Source: Thermatribacter velox (GTDB lineage: Bacteria; Atribacterota; Atribacteria; Atribacterales; Thermatribacteraceae). Taken from it: DNA of 64,000 nucleotides. Shown piece by piece: positions 34,111 to 42,592 of the stretch. The DNA is taken from assembly GCF_038396615.1 (NCBI RefSeq), contig NZ_CP121689.1, positions 1,066,001 to 1,130,000 of the forward strand. Reading direction: 5' to 3'. Each line of letters begins with the position of its first letter. Position 1 is the stretch's first letter. The notes beneath the pieces were generated by a model. That model made no database searches and was not told where the DNA came from. It saw nothing but the letters and a program-made list of their open reading frames with translations. Made by a program: the position numbers and the translations under genes.

Positions 34111-35163
34111 GTGATAAAACCTGTAGAATGGATAGGAAACGCTTTACGCTACCTCGATCAGACCCTTCTCCCCACTCAAGAAGTCTTTCGAGAAACCACA
34201 GACTTCAGAGAGGTAGCTGAAGCCATAAAATCTCTCCGCATAAGGGGTGCTCCCCTGATTGGAATAAGCGCTGCTTATGGCCTATGTCTGGGAGCGCTTG
34301 AAGGTACCACCAGGCAAAACGATTTTTATCCCTTTTTAGAAAGGGTAGATTCGATTCTTCGATCCACCAGACCCACCGCAGTAAACCTTTTCTGGGCACT
34401 GGACAGAATGAAAAAAATCTGGCAAGAAGCTCAAAAAAACGCCACACTCCCAGAAGAGACGTGTTCCAGGTTAATTGAAGAAGCTACAACAATAGAACGA
34501 GAAGATGAAGCAATGAACCGGAAAATTGCGGAACTCGGTGCAAGCCTCATACAGGATGGAGACGTAATTCTCACCCATTGTAATGCCGGTGCACTTGCCT
34601 GTGGTGCCTGGGGAACCGCGTTGGGTGCGATTTACTGGGCACAGCTAAAAGAGGGCAAAAAAATTCAGGTTTATGCCGATGAAACCAGGCCACTACTCCA
34701 AGGGGCTCGGCTTACCGCCTATGAGCTTACCCGAAATGGTATTCCCACCAGAGTAATCTGCGACAACATGGCAGCCTTCATGATGCAACAGGGGAAAATC
34801 AACAAAATCATTGTGGGAGCAGACCGAATTGCAACCAATGGAGACACAGCAAACAAGATAGGAACCTACTCACTCGCTGTGCTCGCCAGATATCACAACA
34901 TACCATTTTATGTAGCAGCGCCAACTTCAACAATTGATTTCGAGATTGTCGAAGGATCGCAAATACCCATTGAAGAAAGAAACGCGGCCGAAATAAAATA
35001 CTGGAAAGAGCACCAGATAGTGCCTGAAAAAGCAGAGGTAGAAAATCCAGCCTTTGATATCACGCCAAACACCTTAATAACAGCCATCATAACCGAGCAA
35101 GGCATTCTATATCCGCCCTTTCAAGAAAAAATACTTTCGATAAGGAGGAAGATTGAAAGATGA
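34111..35163 (+). CDS. mtnA: S-methyl-5-thioribose-1-phosphate isomerase
   Basis: MtnA isomerises methylthioribose-1-phosphate to methylthioribulose-1-phosphate. The 350-residue protein shows IRGAPLIGISAAYG, HCNAGALACGAWGTALG (catalytic Cys), ETRPLLQGARLTAYEL and DRIATNGDTANKIGTYSLAVLA with the catalytic Asp. Start is GTG 34111 after GGAAGG, chosen over the ATG at 34048 since the latter would overlap the previous gene and add 21 unconserved residues. Combined with the MTA-type phosphorylase, it can recycle MTA or 5-deoxyribose-1-phosphate. The later methionine-salvage genes are not nearby. Confidence 0.95.
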   Translation: MIKPVEWIGNALRYLDQTLLPTQEVFRETTDFREVAEAIKSLRIRGAPLIGISAAYGLCLGALEGTTRQNDFYPFLERVDSILRSTRPTAVNLFWALDRMKKIWQEAQKNATLPEETCSRLIEEATTIEREDEAMNRKIAELGASLIQDGDVILTHCNAGALACGAWGTALGAIYWAQLKEGKKIQVYADETRPLLQGARLTAYELTRNGIPTRVICDNMAAFMMQQGKINKIIVGADRIATNGDTANKIGTYSLAVLARYHNIPFYVAAPTSTIDFEIVEGSQIPIEERNAAEIKYWKEHQIVPEKAEVENPAFDITPNTLITAIITEQGILYPPFQEKILSIRRKIER

Positions 35164-36326
35164 ATAACCGAGAAGAACGATTAATTACTGCGGAAAAAAT
35201 AGAGGAAATCTTAAAATACCGTCCTCAAAAAGGATGGGTTACCTCCTTTTATCTGAACATCGACCCCCGATTTATCGTTGCTGAAAAATTTAAAAAAGTC
35301 GCTCAAAACGTATATCGAGAAAAACTGGCAGAATTAAAATCTGGAGACGTCGCAGAAGAAAGAGTACGCCAGTTTGAGAGAGACTTCAGCCAGATAAACC
35401 AGTTTCTGGAAGAAAAACTTGAAATAAAAGGGAGAACCAGGGGGATAGCAGCTTTCGTTAACTCAGAAGAAAACTTATTTAGGGTGTTTCTTTTACCCCA
35501 AGCAGCGAAAAACCAAATCATCTTTGACCCTGACCCTTATTTAAGACCACTAACTGCCATTCTCGATGAGTACCATCGTCTTCTGGTGGCAATTGTAGAC
35601 CACCGTGATGCCCGCCTGTTTGAAGTTTATATGGGCGAGATTATGGAGCACGAAGAGCATAAAACGAATATCCGAGGGAAAATCAAAGAAGGAGGATGGT
35701 ATGGGTTAGAAGAGAGAAGGATAGAAAGAAAAATAGAAAATCAGATCCTACAACACTATAAAGAAGTTGCTTTTGCCTGCATGGAACACTTCCGCAAGGG
35801 CCACTTTGACTATTTACTGGTAGGAATAAAGAAAGAAGATTATCCAGCTTTTCTTAACCTATTGCACTCTTACCTCCGTACCCGAGTAAAGGGACGACTA
35901 AATCTTAACCCCAAAGACCCCATCAACGTGATCATCGAAGAAGCACTTAAAGCTGAACAAAACATTGAAACAGAAGAAGACAACCAGATACTACAAGAAC
36001 TCATAGAAAAAATTGGCAACGATGATCTGGCAACCAGTAGTTTACCAAATGTTTTAAGAGCTTTACACTTTGGAGCTTGCCAGATGGTGGTAGTAGATGA
36101 AGACCTTACTCAGGAAGGCTTTGTTTGCCCCCAGTGTCACTACATAACTCTGGAGAAAAGTGATTGTCCACTATGTAACCTTCCACCCGTTGAAGTTGAA
36201 GACATCATTGATGAAATCATCGCAGAAGTTCTTCTCCAAGGTGGAGAAGTAAAATACATAAAAACCGATAATCCTCTACTTGAAAAAATTCAGAGAATCG
36301 GAGCCTTTTTACGCTTCAAAGTCTAA
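35160..36326 (+). CDS. eRF1/Vms1-like protein (bacterial archaeo-eukaryotic release factor family)
   Basis: A 388-residue cytoplasmic protein with the baeRF layout: an N-terminal domain with SFYLNIDPR, a central eRF1 domain 2-like region (LVAIVDHRDARLFEVYMGEI), and the C-terminal YLLVGIKKEDYPAFLNLL-type segment. The catalytic-loop position carries GGW (KEGGWYGLEERR) where eRF1 has GGQ. A zinc knuckle CPQCH-x9-CPLCN is near residue 322. Family members are proposed to rescue stalled ribosomes or act on peptidyl-tRNA; the missing Gln makes hydrolysis uncertain. The ATG overlaps the mtnA stop by 4 bases. It ends the operon before a terminator. Confidence 0.8.
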   Translation: MNNREERLITAEKIEEILKYRPQKGWVTSFYLNIDPRFIVAEKFKKVAQNVYREKLAELKSGDVAEERVRQFERDFSQINQFLEEKLEIKGRTRGIAAFVNSEENLFRVFLLPQAAKNQIIFDPDPYLRPLTAILDEYHRLLVAIVDHRDARLFEVYMGEIMEHEEHKTNIRGKIKEGGWYGLEERRIERKIENQILQHYKEVAFACMEHFRKGHFDYLLVGIKKEDYPAFLNLLHSYLRTRVKGRLNLNPKDPINVIIEEALKAEQNIETEEDNQILQELIEKIGNDDLATSSLPNVLRALHFGACQMVVVDEDLTQEGFVCPQCHYITLEKSDCPLCNLPPVEVEDIIDEIIAEVLLQGGEVKYIKTDNPLLEKIQRIGAFLRFKV

Positions 36327-36327
36327 A

Positions 36328-36392
36328 AAAGGAAAAGGGCAACCGCCGTTTCCTGGATTGGAACAACCCAGCTATGGTTGCCCTTTTCCTTT
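36328..36392 (+). terminator. Long-stem terminator after the eRF1-like gene
   Basis: AAAGGAAAAGGGCAACC (36328-36344) pairs exactly with 36376-36392, giving 17 bp. The 31-base loop could pair further (CTGG with CCAG). The arm ends in CCCUUUUCCUUU, so the U-tract is interrupted and weak. It begins at the stop codon of the eRF1-like gene and separates it from the hydrogenase operon. The following stretch to 36540 shows no clear promoter. Confidence 0.7.
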
Positions 36393-36540
36393 CGCACTAA
36401 AATTTCTACCTTTAGACTATTACCAAACCTGACAAAAATAAAAAACGAGAGCCTTATTCCTCGCATAAGTTAGTCCCGGAATATTTTCAGTGCATAACCT
36501 GTTTTTTTCTATAAAACCACCCATGGGGGGTTTGATAGAT

Positions 36541-37620
36541 TTGAGATATCTCGTCCTTCAAAAAGAGCACTTTGGAGCGTTTATCGAGCACCTCAATTTA
36601 ATATCCAAAGTAGTAGCTCCAGTCAGGAAAGACCAAAAAACAAACCAGTTTTCTTTTGAAGAAGTAAGTCAAGCAGAAGAAATAGCTCTTAATTATATTC
36701 CCACCATACTTCCTCCAAAAAAGTACTTCATGCCTCAATACGAAACGCTGGCCGAATACGATGCCAGTCGAGGACAAAATATGCAACCAGTTGTGGAAGT
36801 TGAAAAACTTATTCTCTTTGGAGTACACACCTGTGATCTTGCAGGAATTCAATGTCTTAACGTAGTTTTCAACGACCGCCCTAAAGATATCAATTACCTC
36901 ATTCGCAAAGGGTACATAACCCTTATAGGCCTGGAGTGCAATAACTATTGCGATAGCTTTGCATCGTGTGGCCTAATGGGTACTTTTCTCCCTCAAGGCG
37001 GATACGACCTCTTCTTCACTGACCTTAACGACTACTTTATGGTACACATCGCCACCCAGAAGGGGGAAGAACTGATTAAAAATTTTCAATTTTTCACAGA
37101 TCCGGCACCAAAACACTTTAAAGACCTACAACATCTTCGAGAAAAAAAACAAGACACCTTCGAGCCTGAAGTCCCTATAGACCGCAATCTGATACCCAAA
37201 ATGTTTGCAGAAGGCTTTGAAGCCAAGGTTTGGGAAGAAATTGGCAACCGCTGTCTTTCCTGCGCAAACTGCACCAATGTATGTCCTACCTGTTATTGTT
37301 TCGATGTAATGGATGTGCCCAATCTGGACCTCAAGACCGGCAAGCGCATCCGCGTGTGGGACTCTTGTCAAAACGAACCCTTTGCGAAAATTGCCAGTGG
37401 AGAGAGCTTTCGCGCTCTACGTTCAGACCGCAAACGTCATCGCTTCAATCGAAAATTCTCTTACCCAGTCAAAAGGTATAATAAGTTCTTCTGTACAGGG
37501 TGTGGACGGTGCAGCAGAACTTGCATGGCAAAGATAGACCTTAAAGAAACCATAACCCAACTGGCTCAAGAAACTGGTTACCTCCACACAAAGGAGGGAA
37601 AAGTATGGACAAGCTCTTGA
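36541..37620 (+). CDS. hydB: [NiFe] hydrogenase 3b (sulfhydrogenase), beta subunit
   Basis: An Fe-S electron-transfer subunit of about 359 residues. It carries two 4Fe-4S binding stretches near residues 240-258 (NRCLSCANCTNVCPTCYC) and 323-337 (CTGCGRCSRTCMAKID), and an N-terminal domain with HTCDLAGIQCLN and CNNYCDSFASCG like the Pyrococcus HydB/SH beta subunit. I prefer TTG 36541 (product MRYLVLQKEHFG) because the family starts with RYLVLxKE and a G6 run lies 10 bases upstream; ATG 36490 or 36523 would add N-terminal residues that look unrelated. It is the first gene of the hydrogenase operon and passes electrons between the NiFe dimer and the flavin subunit. Confidence 0.9.
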   Translation: MRYLVLQKEHFGAFIEHLNLISKVVAPVRKDQKTNQFSFEEVSQAEEIALNYIPTILPPKKYFMPQYETLAEYDASRGQNMQPVVEVEKLILFGVHTCDLAGIQCLNVVFNDRPKDINYLIRKGYITLIGLECNNYCDSFASCGLMGTFLPQGGYDLFFTDLNDYFMVHIATQKGEELIKNFQFFTDPAPKHFKDLQHLREKKQDTFEPEVPIDRNLIPKMFAEGFEAKVWEEIGNRCLSCANCTNVCPTCYCFDVMDVPNLDLKTGKRIRVWDSCQNEPFAKIASGESFRALRSDRKRHRFNRKFSYPVKRYNKFFCTGCGRCSRTCMAKIDLKETITQLAQETGYLHTKEGKVWTSS

Positions 37621-38441
37621 TAAGTCATACTGGCTATGAAGTAAAAGAAGCCACCATAGTACGTACTTCAAGGCTGACCAGCCAAGATAAGTTATTCGAA
37701 ATCGCTCTACCGGAAGGAGAAATACTGGACTTTGAGCCCGGACAGTTTGTAGAAGTATCCCTGAGAGGTGTTGGAGAAGCACCTATCTCCATATGTTCCT
37801 CGCCTACCCACAGAAACAGTTTTGAGCTGTGCGTCAGAGCTGTGGGAAGACTCACCAGGGCCCTACATCGACTTGAAGCCGGTGACAACATAGGTATTAG
37901 AGGACCCTTTGGAGTGGGCTTTCCAATTACCAAGTTAATAGGTCATGATCTCTTGATGGTTGCCGGTGGTATAGGCATCGCGCCTTTAAGGTCTCTCATC
38001 AATTACGTTATGGACAATCGTCGAGATTTTGGTAAGGTTCAGGTACTTTTTGGCTGCAAAAATCCCCAAAACATGCTTTTCAAGGATGAAATCACAACCT
38101 GGCAACAAAGACTGGATGTCAACTTTAGCTGTACAGTTGACGAAGCAGACCCGGAATGGATGGGGAACGTCGGCGTAATAACCACGCTAATTCCCAACGT
38201 GGACATTGACCCAGAGAATACGTTTGCAGTGATAGTTGGTCCTCCTGTAATGTACCGTTTCGTAATTGCAGAACTGCTTAAAAAGGGGGTTCCTGAAGAG
38301 CACATCGTGCTTTCCTTAGAACGCCACATGAAATGCGGTCTTGGCAAATGCGGGCATTGCCAAATTCACGATATTTATTGCTGTCAGGACGGCCCGGTAT
38401 TTTTTTATAGCCGCATTAAAAACCTGAAAGGGGCGATATAA
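37605..38441 (+). CDS. hydG: [NiFe] hydrogenase 3b, gamma subunit (FAD/NAD(P)-binding)
   Basis: A 278-residue ferredoxin-NADP reductase-like flavoprotein. The FAD site is RAVGRLTRALHRLEAGDNIGIRGPFG and the nucleotide site GGIGIAPLRSLI. The [2Fe-2S] cysteines are in the C-terminal MKCGLGKCGHCQIHDIYCCQDG stretch (about residues 238-260), as in Pyrococcus sulfhydrogenase gamma subunits and dihydroorotate dehydrogenase electron-transfer proteins. It overlaps hydB by 16 bases and uses ATG after GGAGGG. The subunit exchanges electrons with NADP(H) or NAD(H); which cofactor it prefers cannot be read here. Confidence 0.93.
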   Translation: MDKLLISHTGYEVKEATIVRTSRLTSQDKLFEIALPEGEILDFEPGQFVEVSLRGVGEAPISICSSPTHRNSFELCVRAVGRLTRALHRLEAGDNIGIRGPFGVGFPITKLIGHDLLMVAGGIGIAPLRSLINYVMDNRRDFGKVQVLFGCKNPQNMLFKDEITTWQQRLDVNFSCTVDEADPEWMGNVGVITTLIPNVDIDPENTFAVIVGPPVMYRFVIAELLKKGVPEEHIVLSLERHMKCGLGKCGHCQIHDIYCCQDGPVFFYSRIKNLKGAI

Positions 38442-39205
38442 TGAAACCTCCCAAGGTAGCCTTTTTTGACTTCACTTGTTGCGAAGGCTGTCAGCTTCAG
38501 GTCGCTAACTTTGGTGAATCATTGCTTTCTATTCTGGAAATCATAGATTTAGTAGAATTTCGAGAAGTAATGAGCGAAAAGTGGGACGGTGTTTATGATA
38601 TAGCCATAGTTGAAGGTAGCATTACCACCCCACACGATGTAGAGAGAATAACCAAAATTCGTCAAAGGTCGAAAACGCTCATCGCTTATGGTTCCTGCGC
38701 GACTATTGGGGGAATTAACGGCATAAAAAATAACTTTTCTCTCGAAGAAATAAAGAAATACGTTTACGGAGATAGTGCTCAGCTTTTCGAAACTCTGCCT
38801 ACCAGGCCTTTACATGAAGTGGTGGAAGTAGACTACTTTGTCCACGGCTGTCCGGTATATCCTCCAGAGTTTGTAGAAGTTCTCAAATGCGCCCTCTCTG
38901 GACTTCCTTACCATGTCCCGGACGTAGCAGTCTGTGTAGAATGTAAATTCAACGAAAATGTCTGCTTCTACGAAAAGGGTATCACCTGCCTGGGGCCCAT
39001 CACTCGAGCTGGTTGCAACTCATGGTGTATCAATAACGGAAATATTTGTTACGGATGTCGGGGCATGGTGTCTAATCCCAATGAAAAAGGCTTCCAGGAG
39101 GTTCTCAAGCAATACAACATCGACCTGAATTTCATCGTTAAAAGAATGGACATGTACAACACCTGTCGCCTAAAACAAAATTTGCAGGGTGGGATTCAAA
39201 AATGA
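38441..39205 (+). CDS. hydD: [NiFe] hydrogenase 3b, delta (small) subunit
   Basis: A 254-residue small subunit lacking a Tat signal, so the enzyme is cytoplasmic. The proximal Fe-S motif is CCEGCQ near residue 10, with YGSCATIGGI and HGCPVYP contributing further cysteines. The medial and distal clusters are in CVECKFNENVCFYEKGITCLGPITRAGCNSWCINNGNICYGCRG. It shares one base with the hydG stop and overlaps hydA by 4 bases, consistent with equimolar synthesis. Sequence order and motifs are those of group 3b hydrogenases. Confidence 0.95.
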   Translation: MKPPKVAFFDFTCCEGCQLQVANFGESLLSILEIIDLVEFREVMSEKWDGVYDIAIVEGSITTPHDVERITKIRQRSKTLIAYGSCATIGGINGIKNNFSLEEIKKYVYGDSAQLFETLPTRPLHEVVEVDYFVHGCPVYPPEFVEVLKCALSGLPYHVPDVAVCVECKFNENVCFYEKGITCLGPITRAGCNSWCINNGNICYGCRGMVSNPNEKGFQEVLKQYNIDLNFIVKRMDMYNTCRLKQNLQGGIQK

Positions 39206-40527
39206 GCAAGAGTTTTAATGTCAACTTAGAATATTTAACTCGTGTTGAAGGGCATGGAAACATAGTAATCAATGTACGAGACGGCTCTCTAGAAGAATGT
39301 CGCTTAGAGATTGTGGAGTCACCACGCTTCTTTGAAGGTATGTTGCGCGGACGTTCAGTATTCGAAGTGCAACATATTACGTCCCGCATATGTGGAATAT
39401 GTGCTTGCAGTCACTCCCTGGCGTCAATCCAAGCAGCCGAAGATGCTATAGGATTTACGCCCAGCGAGCAAACCGTAAAATTAAGAAAACTACTTATGGA
39501 TCTCGAGATATTAGACAGCCATATTCTACACATTTACCTCCTGGCCCTGCCTGACTTTCTGGGAGTCAAAAGCTTCGTCCCACTTATAGACACGCATAAC
39601 CAGACCGTGAAACGTGCTCTAAGAATGAAAAAAACCTGCAACCAAGTATGTGATATCCTGGTTGGAAGGCATGTACATCCTATATCCTGCACTGTAGGTG
39701 GATTTACAAAACTCCCTCGGGAAAAAGACCTTGAAACAATGCTTGAGTTACTTGAAGGAATGACCAAAGACCTCGAAGAAACCGCAGAACTAATGAACCA
39801 GTTGTCTTTCCCCCAGTTTGAACGCGATACCGAGTATGTGGCCTTAGTTTCAGAAGATGCAGAATATCCTCTACTTCAGGGAAGCGCTATTGGGTCCTCG
39901 GAAGGCATAACAGTCGACAAAAAAGACTACCAGAAAGTAACCAATGAGTTTGTGGTACCTTACTCAACGGCAAAGCGTACCAAGTGGAACCGTGAGTCAT
40001 ACATGGTTGGCGCCCTGGCACGCCTTAATCTGAACTACTCCAAATTGCACCCCAAAGCCAAAGAAGTAGGTGATGCACTGGGCATGAACCGCAAAATTAC
40101 AAATCCTTACCTCAATACCCTTGCCCAGGTTGTAGAATGTTTCCACTGTTTGTACCACGGTATGGATATCATCAAAGAGCTCATGCGAGATGGCATTAAC
40201 TACGATGAGGAAATCGTGGTAGGCCTCAACGAGAAAAAAAGCATTCCCGTAAAAGCAGGCAGTGGAGTAGGTGCAGTGGAAGCGCCACGAGGAATTCTTT
40301 TCCATCACTACCAGGTAGATGACAATGGGCATATTACAGACGCGAATTGCATAATACCCACCGCCCAAAATCTCCAGAATATTGAATATGATATGAGGAA
40401 ATTAATTCCAGAAATCCTTGAAAAAGACGAAGAGGAAATAGTCCACAGGCTGGAAATGCTGGTCAGGTCTTATGACCCCTGTATATCTTGTTCAACTCAT
40501 TTTCTCAAGGTAAGTTTTGTAAAATAA
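39202..40527 (+). CDS. hydA: [NiFe] hydrogenase 3b, alpha (large, catalytic) subunit
   Basis: A 441-residue catalytic subunit. The NiFe ligands are RICGICACSHS (L1, about residues 64-74) and DPCISCSTH (L2) near the end. Eight residues (FLKVSFVK) follow the final His, so the protein is made as a precursor and must be cleaved by the maturation endopeptidase encoded next. The N-terminus NLEYLTRVEGHGNI is typical of the group 3 large subunits. The gene overlaps both neighbours. In the family this enzyme reversibly interconverts NAD(P)H and H2 and can reduce sulfur. Confidence 0.96.
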   Translation: MSKSFNVNLEYLTRVEGHGNIVINVRDGSLEECRLEIVESPRFFEGMLRGRSVFEVQHITSRICGICACSHSLASIQAAEDAIGFTPSEQTVKLRKLLMDLEILDSHILHIYLLALPDFLGVKSFVPLIDTHNQTVKRALRMKKTCNQVCDILVGRHVHPISCTVGGFTKLPREKDLETMLELLEGMTKDLEETAELMNQLSFPQFERDTEYVALVSEDAEYPLLQGSAIGSSEGITVDKKDYQKVTNEFVVPYSTAKRTKWNRESYMVGALARLNLNYSKLHPKAKEVGDALGMNRKITNPYLNTLAQVVECFHCLYHGMDIIKELMRDGINYDEEIVVGLNEKKSIPVKAGSGVGAVEAPRGILFHHYQVDDNGHITDANCIIPTAQNLQNIEYDMRKLIPEILEKDEEEIVHRLEMLVRSYDPCISCSTHFLKVSFVK

Positions 40528-41006
40528 TGGCCATGAAAACAAAACCAACTCTCCAGGAAGTACTAAAACCTGATCCAGAAAGAACGACTCTAATCATTAC
40601 TATTGGCAACCCCCTTCGCAAAGATGATGGAGTCGGACCTTATCTTGCTGAATTGCTGGCCAAAAGGTTGCCACCGGGGGTTTCGCTACTCAACGTTTAC
40701 GACCGACCAGAAAAAAGCCTTGATTTTGTGAAAAAAGATAGCGGAAAAATCATAATCATAGATGCTGCCGACTTTGGTGGTGAACCTGGCGAGATAAGAA
40801 TTATATCTGAAGAAGAAATTTTTGCAATGACTTTGAGTACACACAACTTACCCATTCCTATCCTCTATCAAGCCCTTGCTGAAGAAAGTGGTTGTACTGT
40901 TTTCTTCGTGGGCATACAACCTGCGGATGTTTCTTTTGGAGAAGGGCTAAACCCTCAGGTAGAAAAAGCCGCTCGCGAAATAGCGAACTATATACTGGAG
41001 GCATGA
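40527..41006 (+). CDS. Hydrogenase maturation endopeptidase (HyaD/HycI family)
   Basis: A protein of about 159 residues that cleaves the C-terminal tail of the large subunit after nickel insertion. The nickel-sensing residues are Glu/Asp in GNPLRKDDGVGPYLAELL, Asp in IIIDAADFGG and His in THNLPIPIL. ATG 40527 shares one base with the hydA stop, and ATG 40533 is also possible. The N-terminal stretch of about 20 residues before IITIGNPL is longer than usual. Its location directly after hydA suggests it is the specific peptidase for the HydA tail. Confidence 0.92.
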   Translation: MAMKTKPTLQEVLKPDPERTTLIITIGNPLRKDDGVGPYLAELLAKRLPPGVSLLNVYDRPEKSLDFVKKDSGKIIIIDAADFGGEPGEIRIISEEEIFAMTLSTHNLPIPILYQALAEESGCTVFFVGIQPADVSFGEGLNPQVEKAAREIANYILEA

Positions 41007-41009
41007 ATA

Positions 41010-41252
41010 ATGCACGAACTCCACCTTATACAACAGCTGTTTGACGACCTGTTAGCAATGGGAACCAATCTGGGCGCTAAAAAAATAACCAGGATATACC
41101 TCAGGATGGGCGATTTTACAGAGATAAATCCAGAAGTATTGCGCTTTTTCTTCAAAGAGAAAAGCAAAGGCACTATTCTGGAAGAAGCTGAGCTTGAAAT
41201 CGAATCAAGCTCCACTCGAGAATTACGATTGCTTTCTTTCGATTACGAATAG
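41010..41252 (+). CDS. HypA-like protein lacking the zinc-finger domain
   Basis: An 80-residue protein that matches only the N-terminal nickel-binding half of HypA. It starts MHELHL, with the His2 and Glu3 ligands of the HypA nickel site, and contains the conserved LRMGDFTEINPEVLRFFFKEKSKGTILEEAELEIE segment. Normal HypA is about 113 residues and then has a CxxC...CxxC zinc domain; here a stop follows directly and no cysteine is present. No frameshift relic of a zinc finger is seen in the 14 bases before the next gene. It may be a specialised nickel metallochaperone or need a separate partner. Confidence 0.8.
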   Translation: MHELHLIQQLFDDLLAMGTNLGAKKITRIYLRMGDFTEINPEVLRFFFKEKSKGTILEEAELEIESSSTRELRLLSFDYE

Positions 41253-41266
41253 GACGGGGGATTGCT

Positions 41267-42592
41267 GTGTGTTATGCCATACCTGGCCTTGTAGAGGAAA
41301 TTGAAAACAACCTGGCCATCATAGACTACTTTGGAGAAAAAAGGAAAGCCTACAACGAACTCGAACACCTTTCTCCTGGAGATTTTGTTTACGCTCAAGG
41401 GGGATTTGTGATCAAAAAAATTCCCCCTGAAGAAGCACAATCCATTCTCTCGACCTGGAAAGAAACCTTTTTTGAGCTTCAGGAAGTAGACCTCAGGCTG
41501 AGTCGACTTCAGCTTGAAAGGAAAGCTATCAGCAACGATTTACTCAGAATACTCGATAAAGTTCTGGAAGAAAAAACTCTCTCACAAAAAGAGGCGCTTT
41601 TCCTTCTCAACCTGGAAGATGAAAAAGAAAGGGAATTGCTTTATAAAACTGCTAATTTTTTGCGTAGAAAATATCTGGGGAACTCATGCTGTGTGCACGG
41701 AATAATCGAGTTCTCCAATTTCTGCTCTCGGAACTGTAGCTACTGTGGGATATCCATACACAACAGAAAATTAAAACGCTACCGAATGTCCGATGAGGAA
41801 ATAATACAAACAGCAATTCAGGCTATTGATCAGTACGGGTTCCAGGCCTTGGTTCTCCAAAGTGGAGAAGACCCTTGTTTCCCTGCAAAACGACTTGCAG
41901 AATTGATAAAAGAACTTAAACGGCAACGCCCTGTGTTAATCTTTGTAAGTTGTGGCGAAGTAGGTGAGAGAGGCTTGGAAATTCTGTATCAAGCAGGAGC
42001 GCGCGGGATTCTGATGCGCTTTGAAACCAGCAATCCGGTACTCTATGAAAAGTTGCATCCCGGCTATTCACTGGAAGAGCGGATTCAACACCTGAAGATT
42101 GCGTATCAAATAGGCTACTTGATCATCACTGGTGCTCTAATTGGCCTTCCAGGCCAGAGTGATGAAGACCTCTTAAATGATATCTTTCTTACCAGCGAGT
42201 TGCGCGCCGAAATGTGTAGCTTTGGTCCCTTCCTGCCTCATCCAGAAACCCCTCTGGGACACTCTCGGCCTCCAAACAAAACCCGTGTGCTTAACGCCTT
42301 AGCATTAATACGCATCCTGGCACCCAAGCATTCTAAAATACTGGTGACGACTGCTTTTGAAACCTTAGACCCCTTAGCTCGAGAAAACGGCCTTATGGCT
42401 GGTGCAAACTCTTTAATGCTAAACGTTACCCCTGCACACTTCAGAAAACAATACGTAATTTACCCCCACAGAGCACACGAAAAAGAGAGCCTGGAAGATC
42501 AGATAAAACAAACTCTCCAGCTCCTTTACAAACTGGGGAGAGCTCCAACCGACTTGGGTACAGAAATCACCAATGGTGAAAATAAAGCTTAA
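41267..42592 (+). CDS. HypC domain fused to a HydE-like radical SAM enzyme
   Basis: A 441-residue fusion. Residues 1 to about 75 are HypC-like: MCYAIPG with the invariant N-terminal Cys2, followed by the ENNLAIIDYFGEKRKAYNEL and LSPGDFVYAQGGFVIKKI beta-barrel strands. After a helical linker (about 80-130) comes a radical SAM domain with Cys153, Cys157 and Cys160 (FCSRNCSYCGI), QSGEDP, MRFETSNPVLYEKLHPG, GPFLPHPETPLG and NVTPAHFRKQYVIYP, matching HydE, the [FeFe]-hydrogenase maturase. The start is GTG after GGGGG. HypC normally carries the Fe(CN)2CO unit for [NiFe] enzymes. The fusion is in the hydrogenase operon between the hypA-like gene and a peptidase gene. Function is inferred. Confidence 0.85.
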   Translation: MCYAIPGLVEEIENNLAIIDYFGEKRKAYNELEHLSPGDFVYAQGGFVIKKIPPEEAQSILSTWKETFFELQEVDLRLSRLQLERKAISNDLLRILDKVLEEKTLSQKEALFLLNLEDEKERELLYKTANFLRRKYLGNSCCVHGIIEFSNFCSRNCSYCGISIHNRKLKRYRMSDEEIIQTAIQAIDQYGFQALVLQSGEDPCFPAKRLAELIKELKRQRPVLIFVSCGEVGERGLEILYQAGARGILMRFETSNPVLYEKLHPGYSLEERIQHLKIAYQIGYLIITGALIGLPGQSDEDLLNDIFLTSELRAEMCSFGPFLPHPETPLGHSRPPNKTRVLNALALIRILAPKHSKILVTTAFETLDPLARENGLMAGANSLMLNVTPAHFRKQYVIYPHRAHEKESLEDQIKQTLQLLYKLGRAPTDLGTEITNGENKA

